From assembly GCF_004327285.1 (NCBI RefSeq), contig NZ_QJUI01000009.1:62001-126000 (forward strand): a DNA stretch of 64,000 nucleotides, read 5' to 3'. Position 1 is the first letter of the stretch; each line of letters starts with the position of its first letter. The translations under genes were made by a program, and so were the position numbers. The stretch is from Phytopseudomonas daroniae. GTDB lineage: Bacteria; Pseudomonadota; Gammaproteobacteria; Pseudomonadales; Pseudomonadaceae. A model generated the notes under the pieces. It searched no databases. It was not told where the DNA came from and saw only the letters and a list, made by a program, of their open reading frames with translations. Below, one piece after another: positions 1 through 9,117 of the stretch.

Positions 1-424
1 CATTCTATGTGCATCACCACGATACCTTGAAGCTATGCCTGAGCCGGCCTGCGTGGCTGATCTGGCGGCGCACAACTGTATCGTTTTACGCCAGTTCGGT
101 AGCGACTATGCAATCTGGCGTTTCCGCAAGAACGGCCAGGAGTTCTCTCACAAGGTCAATGGCACATTATCCAGCAACGACGGTGAGGTGGCCGTCAGCC
201 TGGCGCTGGAAGGTCACGGGCTGATCCTGCGCTCACGCTGGGATGTGCAGGAGCACCTTGAGACCAGACGCCTGCAGGCGCTACTGACAGATCATCAGGC
301 CCCCCATGGCGATATCTACGCGGTCTACCAGCATCGCCGCCATATTCCCCAGCGTATTTCGATATTCGTTCGCTACCTGGCTCATGCGCTAAGCCAGCGA
401 CTACCGTTTGCCGCGCTCAGGTGA
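1..424 (+). CDS. LysR-family regulator, C-terminal part only
   Basis: About 140 codons of the C-terminal effector-binding half of a LysR-type transcriptional regulator. The reading frame is open from base 2 to the TGA at 422-424, so the N-terminal helix-turn-helix lies outside the window. The visible part matches the second lobe of the periplasmic-binding-protein-like fold: CASPRYL at the left edge, a hinge region, GHGLILRS near the middle and a short helical tail. The next gene on the same strand is a PotD-like binding protein 218 bp away. The target of the regulator cannot be told from this fragment. Family call is firm, role is unknown. Confidence 0.85.
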   Translation, partial: ILCASPRYLEAMPEPACVADLAAHNCIVLRQFGSDYAIWRFRKNGQEFSHKVNGTLSSNDGEVAVSLALEGHGLILRSRWDVQEHLETRRLQALLTDHQAPHGDIYAVYQHRRHIPQRISIFVRYLAHALSQRLPFAALR

Positions 425-642
425 CGGTTTCGAGGCGATCATTCAGAGGTGTTTTGTGCATGATTTGAGGTTATGGGGTTGGTAACTATTCGTGCATTGC
501 CCTGGTGCGTCATGCTCTTGTAACGTCCAGCTGTCCCGCTCGGATAAACAAAAAAAGCAAACCTGGGCAGAGCACGCGGGTGCCGGGTGTCAGTCGAGGG
601 TTTTTGCGCTGCCGAATTAATCTACTTCCAGGATGATTTGCC

Positions 643-1692
643 ATGAAAACCTTGTCTGTTGCTGCAGCTTTTGGTTCCGTCCTATCCCTGTTGAGTCTTT
701 CGGTGGCGTGTGCGACATCCGCCATGGCCGACCAGATCACCTTTGTCTCCCAAGGCGGTAGCTATCAGGAGGCGCAGACCAAGGCCATTCTCGACCCTGC
801 CGCGAAAAAGCTGGGCCTGACCATCAAACAGGACAGTGCGCCGGACGCCTGGCCAATGGTCAAGGCCCAGGGCGACGCGAAGAAACCGGTATGGGATGTG
901 ATCGATACGCCACCATCAAACTGCTTGCGTGGTGGCAACGAAGGACTGATCGAGCCGCTGGATCTGAGCAAGATGCCCAACGTGAAAAGCATGCCGGAGT
1001 CATACCGCACGCCGTACTCGGTGGCCTACGAGTTCTATTCATCGGTGATCGGCTACAACCGGAAAAACCTGAAAAAGATCCCCCAGACCTGGGCCGAATT
1101 CTGGGATGTGGAAAACTTCCCCGGCACCCGCGCCCTGCGTAACGATCCCATGAGTACCCTCGAAGCAGCGCTGCTTTCCGACGGTGTACCGCGTGACGAA
1201 CTCTATCCCCTGGATGTCGATCGCGCCTACAAGCGGCTGGAGCAGATCAAGCCGGACATCGCCGTGTGGTGGAGTTCGGGTGGGCAGTCGGCGCAGTTGC
1301 TGGCCGATGGCGAGGTCGACATGCTGATGATCTGGAACGGTCGCGCCAGCGCCGTTCAGCAGAGCAACCCGGATGTCGCCTTCACCTATAACGACGGCCT
1401 GCTGCAGAACACGCAGCTGTGTATCCTCAAGAATGCGCCGAACTACGATGCCGCGGTCAGGTTCATCAACGAAGCGCTGTCGCCTGAATTGCAGGCCAAC
1501 CTGCCGCTGTATATCGACTACGGCCCAGGTAACCCGGCGGCCTTCGAGACTGGCAAGATCACCGAGCAGCGTGCCAAGGAGCTGCCAAGTTCGCCGGATA
1601 ACGCTGCCAGGCAAGCGTTGATGTCGGAAGAGTGGTGGGCCTCGGCAGCCGGTATCGCGGCCAAGGATCGCTGGCTGAAATTCATTCAGTAA
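643..1692 (+). CDS. PotD-like ABC transporter substrate-binding protein (orphan copy)
   Basis: Periplasmic extracellular solute-binding protein of 349 residues, of the polyamine/opine/omega-amino acid binding class. Residues 1-29 form a Sec signal peptide with predicted cleavage after AMA. The mature start QITFVSQGG and the block EAQTKAILDPAAKKLGLT are shared almost exactly with the binding protein at 21422-22474, so the two are paralogues. No permease or ATPase gene stands beside this copy; it is followed 15 bp later by a GMC oxidoreductase, with which it is probably co-transcribed. I infer that it feeds the membrane components encoded at 16.8-21.4 kb or a transporter elsewhere. The ligand is not known; an amine or omega-amino acid is a reasonable guess. 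Confidence 0.88.
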   Translation: MKTLSVAAAFGSVLSLLSLSVACATSAMADQITFVSQGGSYQEAQTKAILDPAAKKLGLTIKQDSAPDAWPMVKAQGDAKKPVWDVIDTPPSNCLRGGNEGLIEPLDLSKMPNVKSMPESYRTPYSVAYEFYSSVIGYNRKNLKKIPQTWAEFWDVENFPGTRALRNDPMSTLEAALLSDGVPRDELYPLDVDRAYKRLEQIKPDIAVWWSSGGQSAQLLADGEVDMLMIWNGRASAVQQSNPDVAFTYNDGLLQNTQLCILKNAPNYDAAVRFINEALSPELQANLPLYIDYGPGNPAAFETGKITEQRAKELPSSPDNAARQALMSEEWWASAAGIAAKDRWLKFIQ

Positions 1693-1707
1693 GCGCAGGG
1701 CACCTGC

Positions 1708-3438
1708 ATGATCGATTACCTGATCCTAGGTGGCGGCTCGGCGGGTTGTGTGCTCGCTGCCCGCCTTTCCGAAGACCCGGATAAACAGGTCTGTCTGATC
1801 GAGGCCGGGCGGGATATTTCCCTGAGCACGATGCCGCCAGCGATTCGCAGTCGTTATCCGGGCCGTGCCTACCTGGACGTCAGCAATATCTGGCAGCGGC
1901 TCGGCGCCTGGATGGGGAACCGGGCCGAGGCCGAGCGGCGTTATGAGCAGGGGCGAATTCTTGGTGGCGGCTCGGCGATCAATGCGCTGATGACCAACCG
2001 CGGAGCGCCGGCGGACTATGACGAATGGCAGCAACTGGGCGCTGAGGGCTGGAGCTGGGAGAGCTGTCTGCCGTACTTTCGCAAGCTGGAAAACGATCAG
2101 GACTTCACCGGGGCCGAGCATGCCGGGCTGCATGGGCATGGCGGCCCGGTGCGTATCCGGCGCACGCCCGACGAACGCCTGTCGCCTTTTGTCCGAGCGG
2201 TGATCGACACCCTTGGTCGCCAGGGGCTGGCGCACAAGCCAGACCAGAATGGCCGCTGGGAAGAGGGCGTGTTCGTGGGGGCGATTGGCGTCAGCGAGCA
2301 GGGCGAGCGTATTCCAACCTCGGTATGTTATCTGACCGATGAGGTGCGCAAGCGCAGCAATCTGACCATTCGCACGCGCTGCCTGGTGGATCGAGTGTTG
2401 TTCGAGTCGGCAAAGGCCATCGGGGCGCGCATTGTGCCTCGGGGCGGCGAAAGCGAATCGCTGATGGCGCGCGAGGTGATCGTCTGTGCTGGCGCCCTGC
2501 ACAGCCCCGCCGTGTTGATGCGCAGCGGTATCGGCCCGGCTGACGAGCTCATGTCGCTTGGCATTGCGGTGGTGGCCGACAGGCCGGGAGTCGGTGGCAA
2601 CCTGATGGAGCACCCGTCGATTGCCGTCTCGGCCTTGCTCACCCGGCGGGGCCGCACGCCGTTTCCGGAGGAGCACCACGAGCAGGCGATAGTGCGTTTT
2701 TCCTCCGAGATGGCCGGTACGGTGATGGGCGATATGCACGGGGCGATTCTATCGCGTTCCGGGTGGCACTCCATCGGTTACCGGTTGGGGACGATGTTTT
2801 TCTGGGTCAACAAGTCCTATTCCCGCGGTCGCCTGCGTCTCGCCTCGAAAGACCCGCAGGTTGAACCGCAGGTGCGCTTCGATATGCTTTCCGACCCCCG
2901 TGATCTGCAGCGCCTCAAGCAGGCTTTGCGGTTCGGCGCGACAATTCTCTCGGACGAGCAGATGGCCGCGCAGCGTAGCGTGGTGTTTCCATCCAGCTAT
3001 TCGCCACGGGTGGCCAGGGTAGCGATGCCGGGTCTTTTCAACGCCTTGCAGCGTGGCGCCCTGAGCCTGTTGCTGGATATTGCCGGGCCGCTGCGCAAGA
3101 CGCTGGTGCACGGGCTGGTCACCCGGGGCGTGACCCTGGACGAGCTGCTGGCCGACGATGCGGCGTTGACCGACTTCGTGCAGCGCAATGTCGGTGGTAC
3201 CTGGCATCCATCCGGTACCTGCCGCATGGGGCGTGCAGACGATCCGCTGGCGGTGACCGGGGGTGATGGTCGGGTGATCGATGTCGAAGGTTTGCGGGTC
3301 TGCGATGCGTCGCTGATGCCATCGATTCCCTGCGCCAACACCAACGTGCCGACCATTATGATCGCCGAGCGCATCGCTGACTTGATCAGGGCAGAGGTGC
3401 CCGTGACGAAGCTTGAGTCAGAAATGCTCGGCGCTTAG
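1708..3438 (+). CDS. GMC-family FAD-dependent oxidoreductase
   Basis: Glucose-methanol-choline oxidoreductase of 576 residues, normal length for choline dehydrogenase/alcohol dehydrogenase-type members. Residues 5-19 carry the FAD-binding LGGGSAGCVLAARL; GRILGGGSAINALM (about 82-95) is GMC signature 1; GALHSPAVLMRSGIGP is signature 2; the C-terminal WHPSGTCRMG and CANTNVPTIM blocks hold the active-site His and Asn. It oxidises a primary alcohol, probably an amino alcohol or choline-like compound, to the aldehyde. The ATG lies 15 bp behind the PotD-like binding protein, and an aldehyde dehydrogenase lies just downstream on the other strand, so uptake, alcohol oxidation and aldehyde oxidation may form one pathway. 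The substrate is inferred only from context. Confidence 0.92.
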   Translation: MIDYLILGGGSAGCVLAARLSEDPDKQVCLIEAGRDISLSTMPPAIRSRYPGRAYLDVSNIWQRLGAWMGNRAEAERRYEQGRILGGGSAINALMTNRGAPADYDEWQQLGAEGWSWESCLPYFRKLENDQDFTGAEHAGLHGHGGPVRIRRTPDERLSPFVRAVIDTLGRQGLAHKPDQNGRWEEGVFVGAIGVSEQGERIPTSVCYLTDEVRKRSNLTIRTRCLVDRVLFESAKAIGARIVPRGGESESLMAREVIVCAGALHSPAVLMRSGIGPADELMSLGIAVVADRPGVGGNLMEHPSIAVSALLTRRGRTPFPEEHHEQAIVRFSSEMAGTVMGDMHGAILSRSGWHSIGYRLGTMFFWVNKSYSRGRLRLASKDPQVEPQVRFDMLSDPRDLQRLKQALRFGATILSDEQMAAQRSVVFPSSYSPRVARVAMPGLFNALQRGALSLLLDIAGPLRKTLVHGLVTRGVTLDELLADDAALTDFVQRNVGGTWHPSGTCRMGRADDPLAVTGGDGRVIDVEGLRVCDASLMPSIPCANTNVPTIMIAERIADLIRAEVPVTKLESEMLGA

Positions 3439-3650
3439 AGCCTGTTCATGATCTTTGTGTACTTGGGAACCCGTATCCTTATGGGTCGACGGTAATAAGG
3501 CGGAAGCGGCCAGTCGATAACTTGCGTAAAACGGAGGATCAGGCCTTCGGCCCCGGATTACGCCGGGGGCTAATCCAGGCTACGTTCGGGGCACGGCACC
3601 CGGTAGGTTGGATCGGGGCGCGTAGCCTAGCCGCAGGCGTAATCCGACAT
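3438..3650. repeat. Intergenic repeat remnants
   Basis: The gap between the GMC and aldehyde dehydrogenase genes carries fragments of interspersed repeats rather than a gene. GAGCCTGTTCATGATCT at 3438-3454 and AAGGCGGAAGCGGCC near 3498 match the left end of the repeat at 38553. GGTTGGATCGGGGCGCGTAGCC near 3604 matches the GTAGGGTGGA-type repeats elsewhere in the window (last two motifs given from their starts). The GMC stop codon overlaps the left boundary. Confidence 0.6.
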
Positions 3651-3679
3651 TTGGCCTGACCAGCTGACTCCCGGAACGC

Positions 3680-5107
3680 TCAGTTTCCCCAGCCAACGAT
3701 GCCCTTGGTTTCCAGAAATGCTTCAAGCCCCCATTCGGCGTACTCGCGGCCATTGCCCGATTGCTTGTAGCCGCCGAACGGAGCGGCGGCATCCCAGTCG
3801 GGATAGTTGATGTAGACGCTGCCGGCGCGCATCTGCAGGGCAACGCTGCGGGCTCGCTGCAGGTCGGACGATTGCACGTAGGCGGCCAGGCCAAAGACGC
3901 TGTCATTGGCCATGCTCACTGCCTGCTCCTGATCCTCGTACGGTTGAATCACCAGCACCGGGCCAAAGATTTCTTCACGGGCGATGGTCATGTCCTGCGT
4001 GACATCGGCGAAGATCGTCGGCTGCACGTAATAGCCCTCGGGCAGATGCGCGGGGCGACCCAGGCCGCCGCATACCAGTTGTGCGCCTTCGTCGATGCCG
4101 GTGGCGATCATCCGTTGAATCGAGTCGAACTGCCGCTGGCTGATCACCGGGCCCAGGGTGGTACCCGCCTCGTCGGGCACGCCGAGGCGATGGTCAAGGG
4201 CAGCGCGGCGGGCGATCTCCACGGCCTGCTCGTGCAGGGCGGCGGGCACCAGCATGCGGGTCGGAGCGTTGCATGACTGGCCGCTGTTGCTGAAGCAACT
4301 GTTCACGCCCGCGGAGACGGCACTTTGCAGATCCACATCGTCAAGCAGGATGTTCGCTGACTTGCCGCCCAGTTCCTGGTGCACCCTTTTTACCGTGGGC
4401 GCCGCCAGCCGGGCGATTTCAATGCCCGCACGGGTCGAGCCGGTGAACGACACCATGTCGACTTGCGGGTGCGCGCAAAGGGTAGCGCCCACGGTCGGGC
4501 CATCGCCATTGATCAGGTTGAAGACCCCGGCAGGTACGCCGGCATCGTGCATTACCTCGGCGAACAGCAGGGCATTGAGCGGCGCGATTTCGCTGGGTTT
4601 CAATACCATGGTGCAGCCCGCGGCTAGCGCCGGGGCGACCTTGCAGACTACCTGGTTGATCGGCCAGTTCCATGGGGTGATCAGAGCGACTACGCCCACC
4701 GGCTCCTGGCTGATCAGCGTGTTGCCGCGAGCTTTCTGGAACTCGAAGCTGTCGAGGGTACGCAGTAGTTGCTCGAGATGGCGCTTGCCGATACCAGCCT
4801 GCCAGGCATGGGACAGCGCTTCAGGGGCACCTACCTCGCGGGTGATGATCTTGGCGATCTCGTCGTAGCGCTCCATGAAGGCCAGCAGAACCCGTTGCAA
4901 CAGTTGCTTGCGTTGTGCCGGCGAACTGCTGGCGAACCCTGGGAAGGCGCGGCGGGCTGCCATGACCGCCGCTTCGACGTCGGTCTCGTTGCCCATGGCG
5001 ATCTCGGCAAAAGGCTGTTCGGTGGCGGGGTCGATCACCGCCAGCCGTTCGCGGCCAGAGGGCTCCACCCAGTGACCATCGATATAAAACTTCAGGGCGT
5101 TTTCCAT
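3680..5107 (-). CDS. NAD(P)-dependent aldehyde dehydrogenase
   Basis: Aldehyde dehydrogenase superfamily enzyme of 475 residues starting at MENALKFYIDG; an upstream in-frame ATG at 5191 would add 28 residues that do not resemble the family. It oxidises an aldehyde to the carboxylate with NAD(P)+. Visible motifs are TPWNWPINQ, the Rossmann SFTGSTRAG, the general-base motif QELGGKSAN and the catalytic-cysteine motif SNSGQSCNAPTR, with EEIFGPV toward the C-terminus. It is divergent from a LysR regulator 148 bp away, which probably controls it, and convergent with the GMC oxidoreductase, whose aldehyde product it may oxidise. Family call is secure; substrate is unknown. Confidence 0.93.
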   Translation of the reverse strand: MENALKFYIDGHWVEPSGRERLAVIDPATEQPFAEIAMGNETDVEAAVMAARRAFPGFASSSPAQRKQLLQRVLLAFMERYDEIAKIITREVGAPEALSHAWQAGIGKRHLEQLLRTLDSFEFQKARGNTLISQEPVGVVALITPWNWPINQVVCKVAPALAAGCTMVLKPSEIAPLNALLFAEVMHDAGVPAGVFNLINGDGPTVGATLCAHPQVDMVSFTGSTRAGIEIARLAAPTVKRVHQELGGKSANILLDDVDLQSAVSAGVNSCFSNSGQSCNAPTRMLVPAALHEQAVEIARRAALDHRLGVPDEAGTTLGPVISQRQFDSIQRMIATGIDEGAQLVCGGLGRPAHLPEGYYVQPTIFADVTQDMTIAREEIFGPVLVIQPYEDQEQAVSMANDSVFGLAAYVQSSDLQRARSVALQMRAGSVYINYPDWDAAAPFGGYKQSGNGREYAEWGLEAFLETKGIVGWGN

Positions 5108-5234
5108 ATAAAGAGCGGCCTCGCGGGGTCGAGTGTCGGTATCAGGTGCGGTGTGATCGAGGCCGTTGGCTTCGCGCGCAGTCGCTGGCAAGAATAGGCA
5201 GGCCGGTTTGTCTCGGACAATTTACTAATAGTTG

Positions 5235-5248
5235 GATTAAGCATAATC
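5235..5248. promoter_or_regulatory. Candidate LysR operator between aldehyde dehydrogenase and its regulator
   Basis: GATTA-N4-TAATC, an inverted repeat lying seven bases before the ATG of the LysR gene in an AT-rich spacer. Its position in the divergent promoter region fits autoregulation and control of the aldehyde dehydrogenase. Inferred from symmetry and position only. Confidence 0.4.
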
Positions 5249-5255
5249 TCAAGTC

Positions 5256-6191
5256 ATGTCAAATTTACGCCGAAAACTTCCCAGTTCCAGTTCGCTGTTC
5301 GTCTTTGAAGCCGCTGCTCGTTGTGGCAGCTTCACCCGCGCGGCGGACGAACTGTGCGTCAGCCAGCCGGCAGTCAGCCGCATGCTGTCGCGCCTGGAAG
5401 AACATCTCGGCGTGCAACTGTTCGAGCGGGTTCGGGGTGGTGCCAGGCTGACCGAAAGCGGCAGCATTCTGTATCGTCGGGTGCAGGAAGGGTTCGGCAC
5501 CATCGAGTCGGCGATCAGTGAAATCGAAGCCCGTGCCACTGGCATCGAAACCGTTACCCTGTCGGTTTCCACGGCATTCACCACGCACTGGCTGATGCCG
5601 AGAATGAGCCGTTTCAATCAGCGATTCCCCATGGTCGACATGCGTTATCAGCTGATGTACGGGAAGATCGGCGGGCCTCTGGTGGATGTCGATCTGGGCA
5701 TGCGCTACCTCGAGCAAGGGAGCCTTAAGCCCTCTGATACAAGGGTTTTGCCGGAAATTACCCTGCCGGTCTGTAACCCTCACTACCTGAAGGAAATGCG
5801 GCCTGCACGGGGTAAAAAACAGCAGCCGACGCTGATCAGCATGGACTCGCAGGATCGTGGTTGGGCGGCGGCTTTTGCGAGCGCCAGTACCCTGGTGTTC
5901 TCCGACTACGCGGTGGTGGTACAGGCTGCGCTGCTCGGGCAGGGGATTGCCCTTGGCTGGTTGAACGTGGTGTCCAACGCGCTGTGCAAGGGGGAACTGG
6001 TACCCGCGACGGATACCATGCGGGTCGCGTCGAGGCGCTGTTGCCTGGTGGTGCCGAGCAATCGACCGGTGCGCCCGGTGGTGGAAGAAGTACGTGACTG
6101 GATCGTCGAGGAAATGCGCGATGACCTGTTGAAGATCGATGCGTTGTATCCCCATCTGGGCTTGGCAGCGACCCTCGAATCGACCCTCTGA
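5256..6191 (+). CDS. LysR-family transcriptional regulator (GcvA-like)
   Basis: LysR-type regulator of 311 residues. The N-terminal winged helix-turn-helix spans roughly residues 10-70 (LFVFEAAARCGSFTRAAD then SQPAVSRMLSRLEEHLG), followed by a linker helix and a substrate-binding domain. The HTH and GMRYLEQGSL style of the effector domain resemble GcvA-like regulators. It is divergent from the aldehyde dehydrogenase at 3680-5107 and immediately precedes the HAD/FAD-oxidase genes, so it may control either side. A dyad just ahead of its start is a candidate operator. The inducer is not known. Confidence 0.92.
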   Translation: MSNLRRKLPSSSSLFVFEAAARCGSFTRAADELCVSQPAVSRMLSRLEEHLGVQLFERVRGGARLTESGSILYRRVQEGFGTIESAISEIEARATGIETVTLSVSTAFTTHWLMPRMSRFNQRFPMVDMRYQLMYGKIGGPLVDVDLGMRYLEQGSLKPSDTRVLPEITLPVCNPHYLKEMRPARGKKQQPTLISMDSQDRGWAAAFASASTLVFSDYAVVVQAALLGQGIALGWLNVVSNALCKGELVPATDTMRVASRRCCLVVPSNRPVRPVVEEVRDWIVEEMRDDLLKIDALYPHLGLAATLESTL

Positions 6192-6331
6192 GCATAGCTG
6201 CTGCTTGGCGAGTAGAAAAACAGTAGGTTATGCCTCAGGTGGGAAGCAAAACAGAATATTTCGTGAGAGGGTGGGTCGATAATGAACCGACCAGACAGTT
6301 TCACCTCACGATCTTTCTTGCGGAGCGCCCT

Positions 6332-7036
6332 ATGTCTTTCAAGCAGTTCAAAGCCCTGACGTTCGACGTCGTCGGTACCCTGATCGATTTTGAAGCCGGC
6401 ATCCTTGCCCATATCCGCGAAGTGTCGGGCGAAGCGGGCAAGGCCCACAGCGACGACGATATTCTCAAAGCCTACCGCGAGGCACGCGCCAAGGATGATT
6501 CGGGCTGGTTCCCGGATGACCTGGAGCGCTGCTACTACCTGATGGCGCAGGTGCTGGGGCTGCCGGATAACGATGATTATGCGAAAGGTCTCGCCGCGTC
6601 GGTGAAGAACTGGCCGGCATTCCCGGATTCCGTTGAAGCGCTCAAGCGTCTGCGCAAGCACTACAAGCTGGTGGCGATGACCAACGCCCAGCGCTGGGCC
6701 CTGGACTGCATGGCCAAGACCCTCGACCAGCCGTTCGACTTCGAATTCACCATCGACGACTCGCGCTACGAGAAGCCCGATCCGCAGTATTTCGCCTTCG
6801 TGCGTGGCGCCCTCGCGACCCAGGGCATCCTCTTCGAGGATATCCTGCACACCGCGCAGAGCCAGTACCACGACATCGGCGTGGCCATGCGCCTGGGTTA
6901 CCAGACCTGCTGGATCGAGCGCCGCCATGCCCAGAAGGGCAGCGGAGGAACGCTGGAGTCCGTGCGCACCGAGCCGCACTACCACTTCACTTCGCTGGCG
7001 CAGCTGGCTGACGCTGTCGAGAAAGAGTTGGGCTGA
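6332..7036 (+). CDS. HAD-family hydrolase, haloacid dehalogenase type II-like
   Basis: HAD superfamily hydrolase of 234 residues. Motif I is FDVVGTLID with the nucleophile Asp at residue 12; the DVVGT form, lacking a second Asp, is the pattern of type II 2-haloacid dehalogenases rather than phosphatases. Motif II is AMTNAQ, motif III YEKPDPQYF, and motif IV the HTAQSQYHD region. The start chosen has a GGAG eight bases upstream; an upstream in-frame ATG at 6230 adds 34 non-conserved residues. It is followed 46 bp later by a PuuB-like oxidase. Such genes often accompany amine oxidases in pseudomonads, but the physiological substrate is not known. A degenerate homologue lies at 14464-15150. Confidence 0.88.
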   Translation: MSFKQFKALTFDVVGTLIDFEAGILAHIREVSGEAGKAHSDDDILKAYREARAKDDSGWFPDDLERCYYLMAQVLGLPDNDDYAKGLAASVKNWPAFPDSVEALKRLRKHYKLVAMTNAQRWALDCMAKTLDQPFDFEFTIDDSRYEKPDPQYFAFVRGALATQGILFEDILHTAQSQYHDIGVAMRLGYQTCWIERRHAQKGSGGTLESVRTEPHYHFTSLAQLADAVEKELG

Positions 7037-7082
7037 GCGGTCGCGCCGCGAGCAAAGACCGCTATTTCGCCAAGAGGCCGGC

Positions 7083-8366
7083 ATGACTGTTCAGAGCTTA
7101 TGGGCGGCCACCGCCCAACCTGCACCTGCGCTGCAATCGCTTCAGGGGGATCGGCAGTGCGACGTGGTGATCATCGGTGCCGGCTATACCGGTCTCTCGG
7201 CTGCCAGGCACATTGCCCAGAGCGGCCGCGAGCCGCTGATCGTCGAAGCCAACACCCTGGCCTGGGGCGCCAGCGGGCGCAACGGTGGCGTGGTTTCGCC
7301 GAAGTTTCGCGTCGGCTTTCCCACCCTGATGGCGCGCTTCGGCCGTGACACGGCCCTGCACCTGTACCGTACCGGTTACGCGGCGGTAGACAGCGTGGCG
7401 GAGACGGTGGAAGCCCTTGGCCTGATCCACGCCCAACTCAAGCTGGGTGGGCATATTGCCGCGGCGCACAACGTTCATGCCCTGGGCGGCCTGGAGTCGA
7501 CCGCCAACTGGATCAAGCACGAAACCGGGGGTGAGTCCTCGGTCATGATTTCTGCCGAGCAGGTGCGCGAACTGACCGGTTCGACGATCTTTGCCGGCGG
7601 CCTGCTGACCCCGAAAGCAGGCGGCATTCATCCCATGAACTACGCCCGCGGGATCGCCCAGCACCTGGTCGATTCCAGCGTGAAGATCTTCATCAACACG
7701 CCTGCCGAAAAGGTGCAGCGCGAGGGCGACCGGGTCATCGTGCAGACGCCGCAAGGGCGGGTCAGCGCCCGCCAGGTGATCTACGCCACCAACGGCTATT
7801 CGGATCAGACCCGCGCGACCGATGCCCTGCATCGTCGGCTGATTCCATTTCGCAGTGCGATCATCGCCTCCGAACCCTTGCCGGCGAACGTGCTGGCGAG
7901 CCTCATGCCAGGCGGGCAGGTCTGCGGCGATACCAAACGCATGCTGCGCTGGTTCCGGGTGGTCGGTGATCGGCTGATCTTCGGTGGCCGTGGCGCATTC
8001 GGCAAGCACGACTCACGCAGCGCCTTCGATGACCTGCAGCGCAGCATGGGCGTGGTCTTCCCGCTGTTGCGCGATTACCGGGTCGATTATCGCTGGTCCG
8101 GCCTGGTTGCCATGACGCTCGACTATCTGCCCCATGCCGGCCAGCTCGACGAGCGCAGCTTCTACGCCATCGGCTACAACGGCGGCGGCGTGGCGATGTC
8201 GACCTGGATGGGCAAGCAACTGGCGGCGATGACGGCCGGTGAAAAGGTCGAGCTCGCCCTGCTTGCCGGTCAGGGGTTCAACCCGATCCCGCTGCATGCC
8301 TTTCGCGCCCCCGGTGTGCGCCTGGCCGCTGGCTGGCAGCAGTTTCTCGATGTGCTCGGCCGCTAG
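7083..8366 (+). CDS. PuuB-like FAD-dependent amine oxidoreductase (copy 1)
   Basis: FAD-dependent oxidoreductase of the DAO family, 427 residues, related to gamma-glutamylputrescine oxidase PuuB. The N-terminus has the typical SLWAAT block and the dinucleotide-binding VVIIGAGYTGLSAA at about residues 28-41, followed by GASGRNGGVVSPKF; the C-terminal GYNGGGVAMSTWMG contacts FAD. It would oxidise a secondary or primary amine to an aldehyde, producing ammonia or an amine and H2O2. The neighbours are a HAD hydrolase upstream and a bicupin 31 bp downstream, probably one transcription unit. No PuuA-type glutamylation enzyme is in the window, so a gamma-glutamylated substrate is doubtful. A second homologue lies at 9150-10445. 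Confidence 0.9.
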   Translation: MTVQSLWAATAQPAPALQSLQGDRQCDVVIIGAGYTGLSAARHIAQSGREPLIVEANTLAWGASGRNGGVVSPKFRVGFPTLMARFGRDTALHLYRTGYAAVDSVAETVEALGLIHAQLKLGGHIAAAHNVHALGGLESTANWIKHETGGESSVMISAEQVRELTGSTIFAGGLLTPKAGGIHPMNYARGIAQHLVDSSVKIFINTPAEKVQREGDRVIVQTPQGRVSARQVIYATNGYSDQTRATDALHRRLIPFRSAIIASEPLPANVLASLMPGGQVCGDTKRMLRWFRVVGDRLIFGGRGAFGKHDSRSAFDDLQRSMGVVFPLLRDYRVDYRWSGLVAMTLDYLPHAGQLDERSFYAIGYNGGGVAMSTWMGKQLAAMTAGEKVELALLAGQGFNPIPLHAFRAPGVRLAAGWQQFLDVLGR

Positions 8367-8397
8367 GCCGACTCCCTTTGCCGAATGAAGTGATGCC

Positions 8398-9114
8398 ATG
8401 AGCCCGATCGTGCATTTCACCCAGCCCGAATCCGAGCGTCGTCTGCTCACCGAGACACCTGTTCCCCTGCACGACGATCCGTTCGCCGCGGGGCGCCGGG
8501 TGCATTTCCACGAGCCGCGGCAGGGCTATGTCGCTGGCGTGGCGAGCGACCGCGATGCCGAGCGGAGGATCGAGGATTACCCCTGGGTCGAACTGTGCAT
8601 CGTCGAGGCCGGCACCCTGCATATCGAGGGTGACGGCTATGCGCTGTCGGTATCGGCCGGCGAAGCGCTGGTGATACCGCGCGGCGCGAATCTGGGCTGG
8701 ACTCACCAGGGTGAGTTGCGGCGAATCTTCGTCGTCTTTACCGGCGCCGCCAGCAGCGGCGACATGCCGGCCCGGGCGGTGAAGATCGATCCGCATGCCG
8801 ATCTGCAGCCTTGCAACCCGCCCTCCGCCTCGGTGTTGCTGACGCCGGAGCCTGTGGCGCACAGCCATACCCAGTTCGAAAGTGGCGGCTGCCTGCGTAT
8901 CGGTATCTGGCGTTGCAGCCCTTATGCGCGCCAGCAGGTCGAGCCGGGATACAGCGAACTGATGTACTTCTACCAGGGCCGTGTGCGCTTCGACACGCCC
9001 ACCGGGGAGCGCTACCGTGTGCATGCCGGTGAAGCCATCCTCATTCCTGCCGGTGCCGCCAATGCCTGGCGCAACGATGTCGCGGTGAAAAAGCTGTTCT
9101 GCATCCTGAGCTGA
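8398..9114 (+). CDS. Bicupin-domain protein
   Basis: Protein of 238 residues with two cupin barrels. The first (about residues 55-120) ends in GEALVIPRGANLGWTH; the second (about 160-235) contains the parallel block GEAILIPAGAANAWRN. The family resembles the cupins that accompany amine oxidase genes in pseudomonads and is annotated as cupin domain-containing or ethanolamine-utilisation-like. Metal ligands are poorly conserved, so it may be a sensor or small-molecule binder rather than an enzyme. It follows the PuuB-like oxidase by 31 bp and is convergent with the second oxidase across a shared hairpin. Function unknown. Confidence 0.8.
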   Translation: MSPIVHFTQPESERRLLTETPVPLHDDPFAAGRRVHFHEPRQGYVAGVASDRDAERRIEDYPWVELCIVEAGTLHIEGDGYALSVSAGEALVIPRGANLGWTHQGELRRIFVVFTGAASSGDMPARAVKIDPHADLQPCNPPSASVLLTPEPVAHSHTQFESGGCLRIGIWRCSPYARQQVEPGYSELMYFYQGRVRFDTPTGERYRVHAGEAILIPAGAANAWRNDVAVKKLFCILS

Positions 9115-9117
9115 AAA

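Noticed and set aside
540..600. Possible sigma-54 promoter ahead of the PotD-like gene (CTGGGCAGAGCACGCGG)
   Set aside because: Lacks the TGGCAC and TTGC elements and has wrong spacing between GG and GC.
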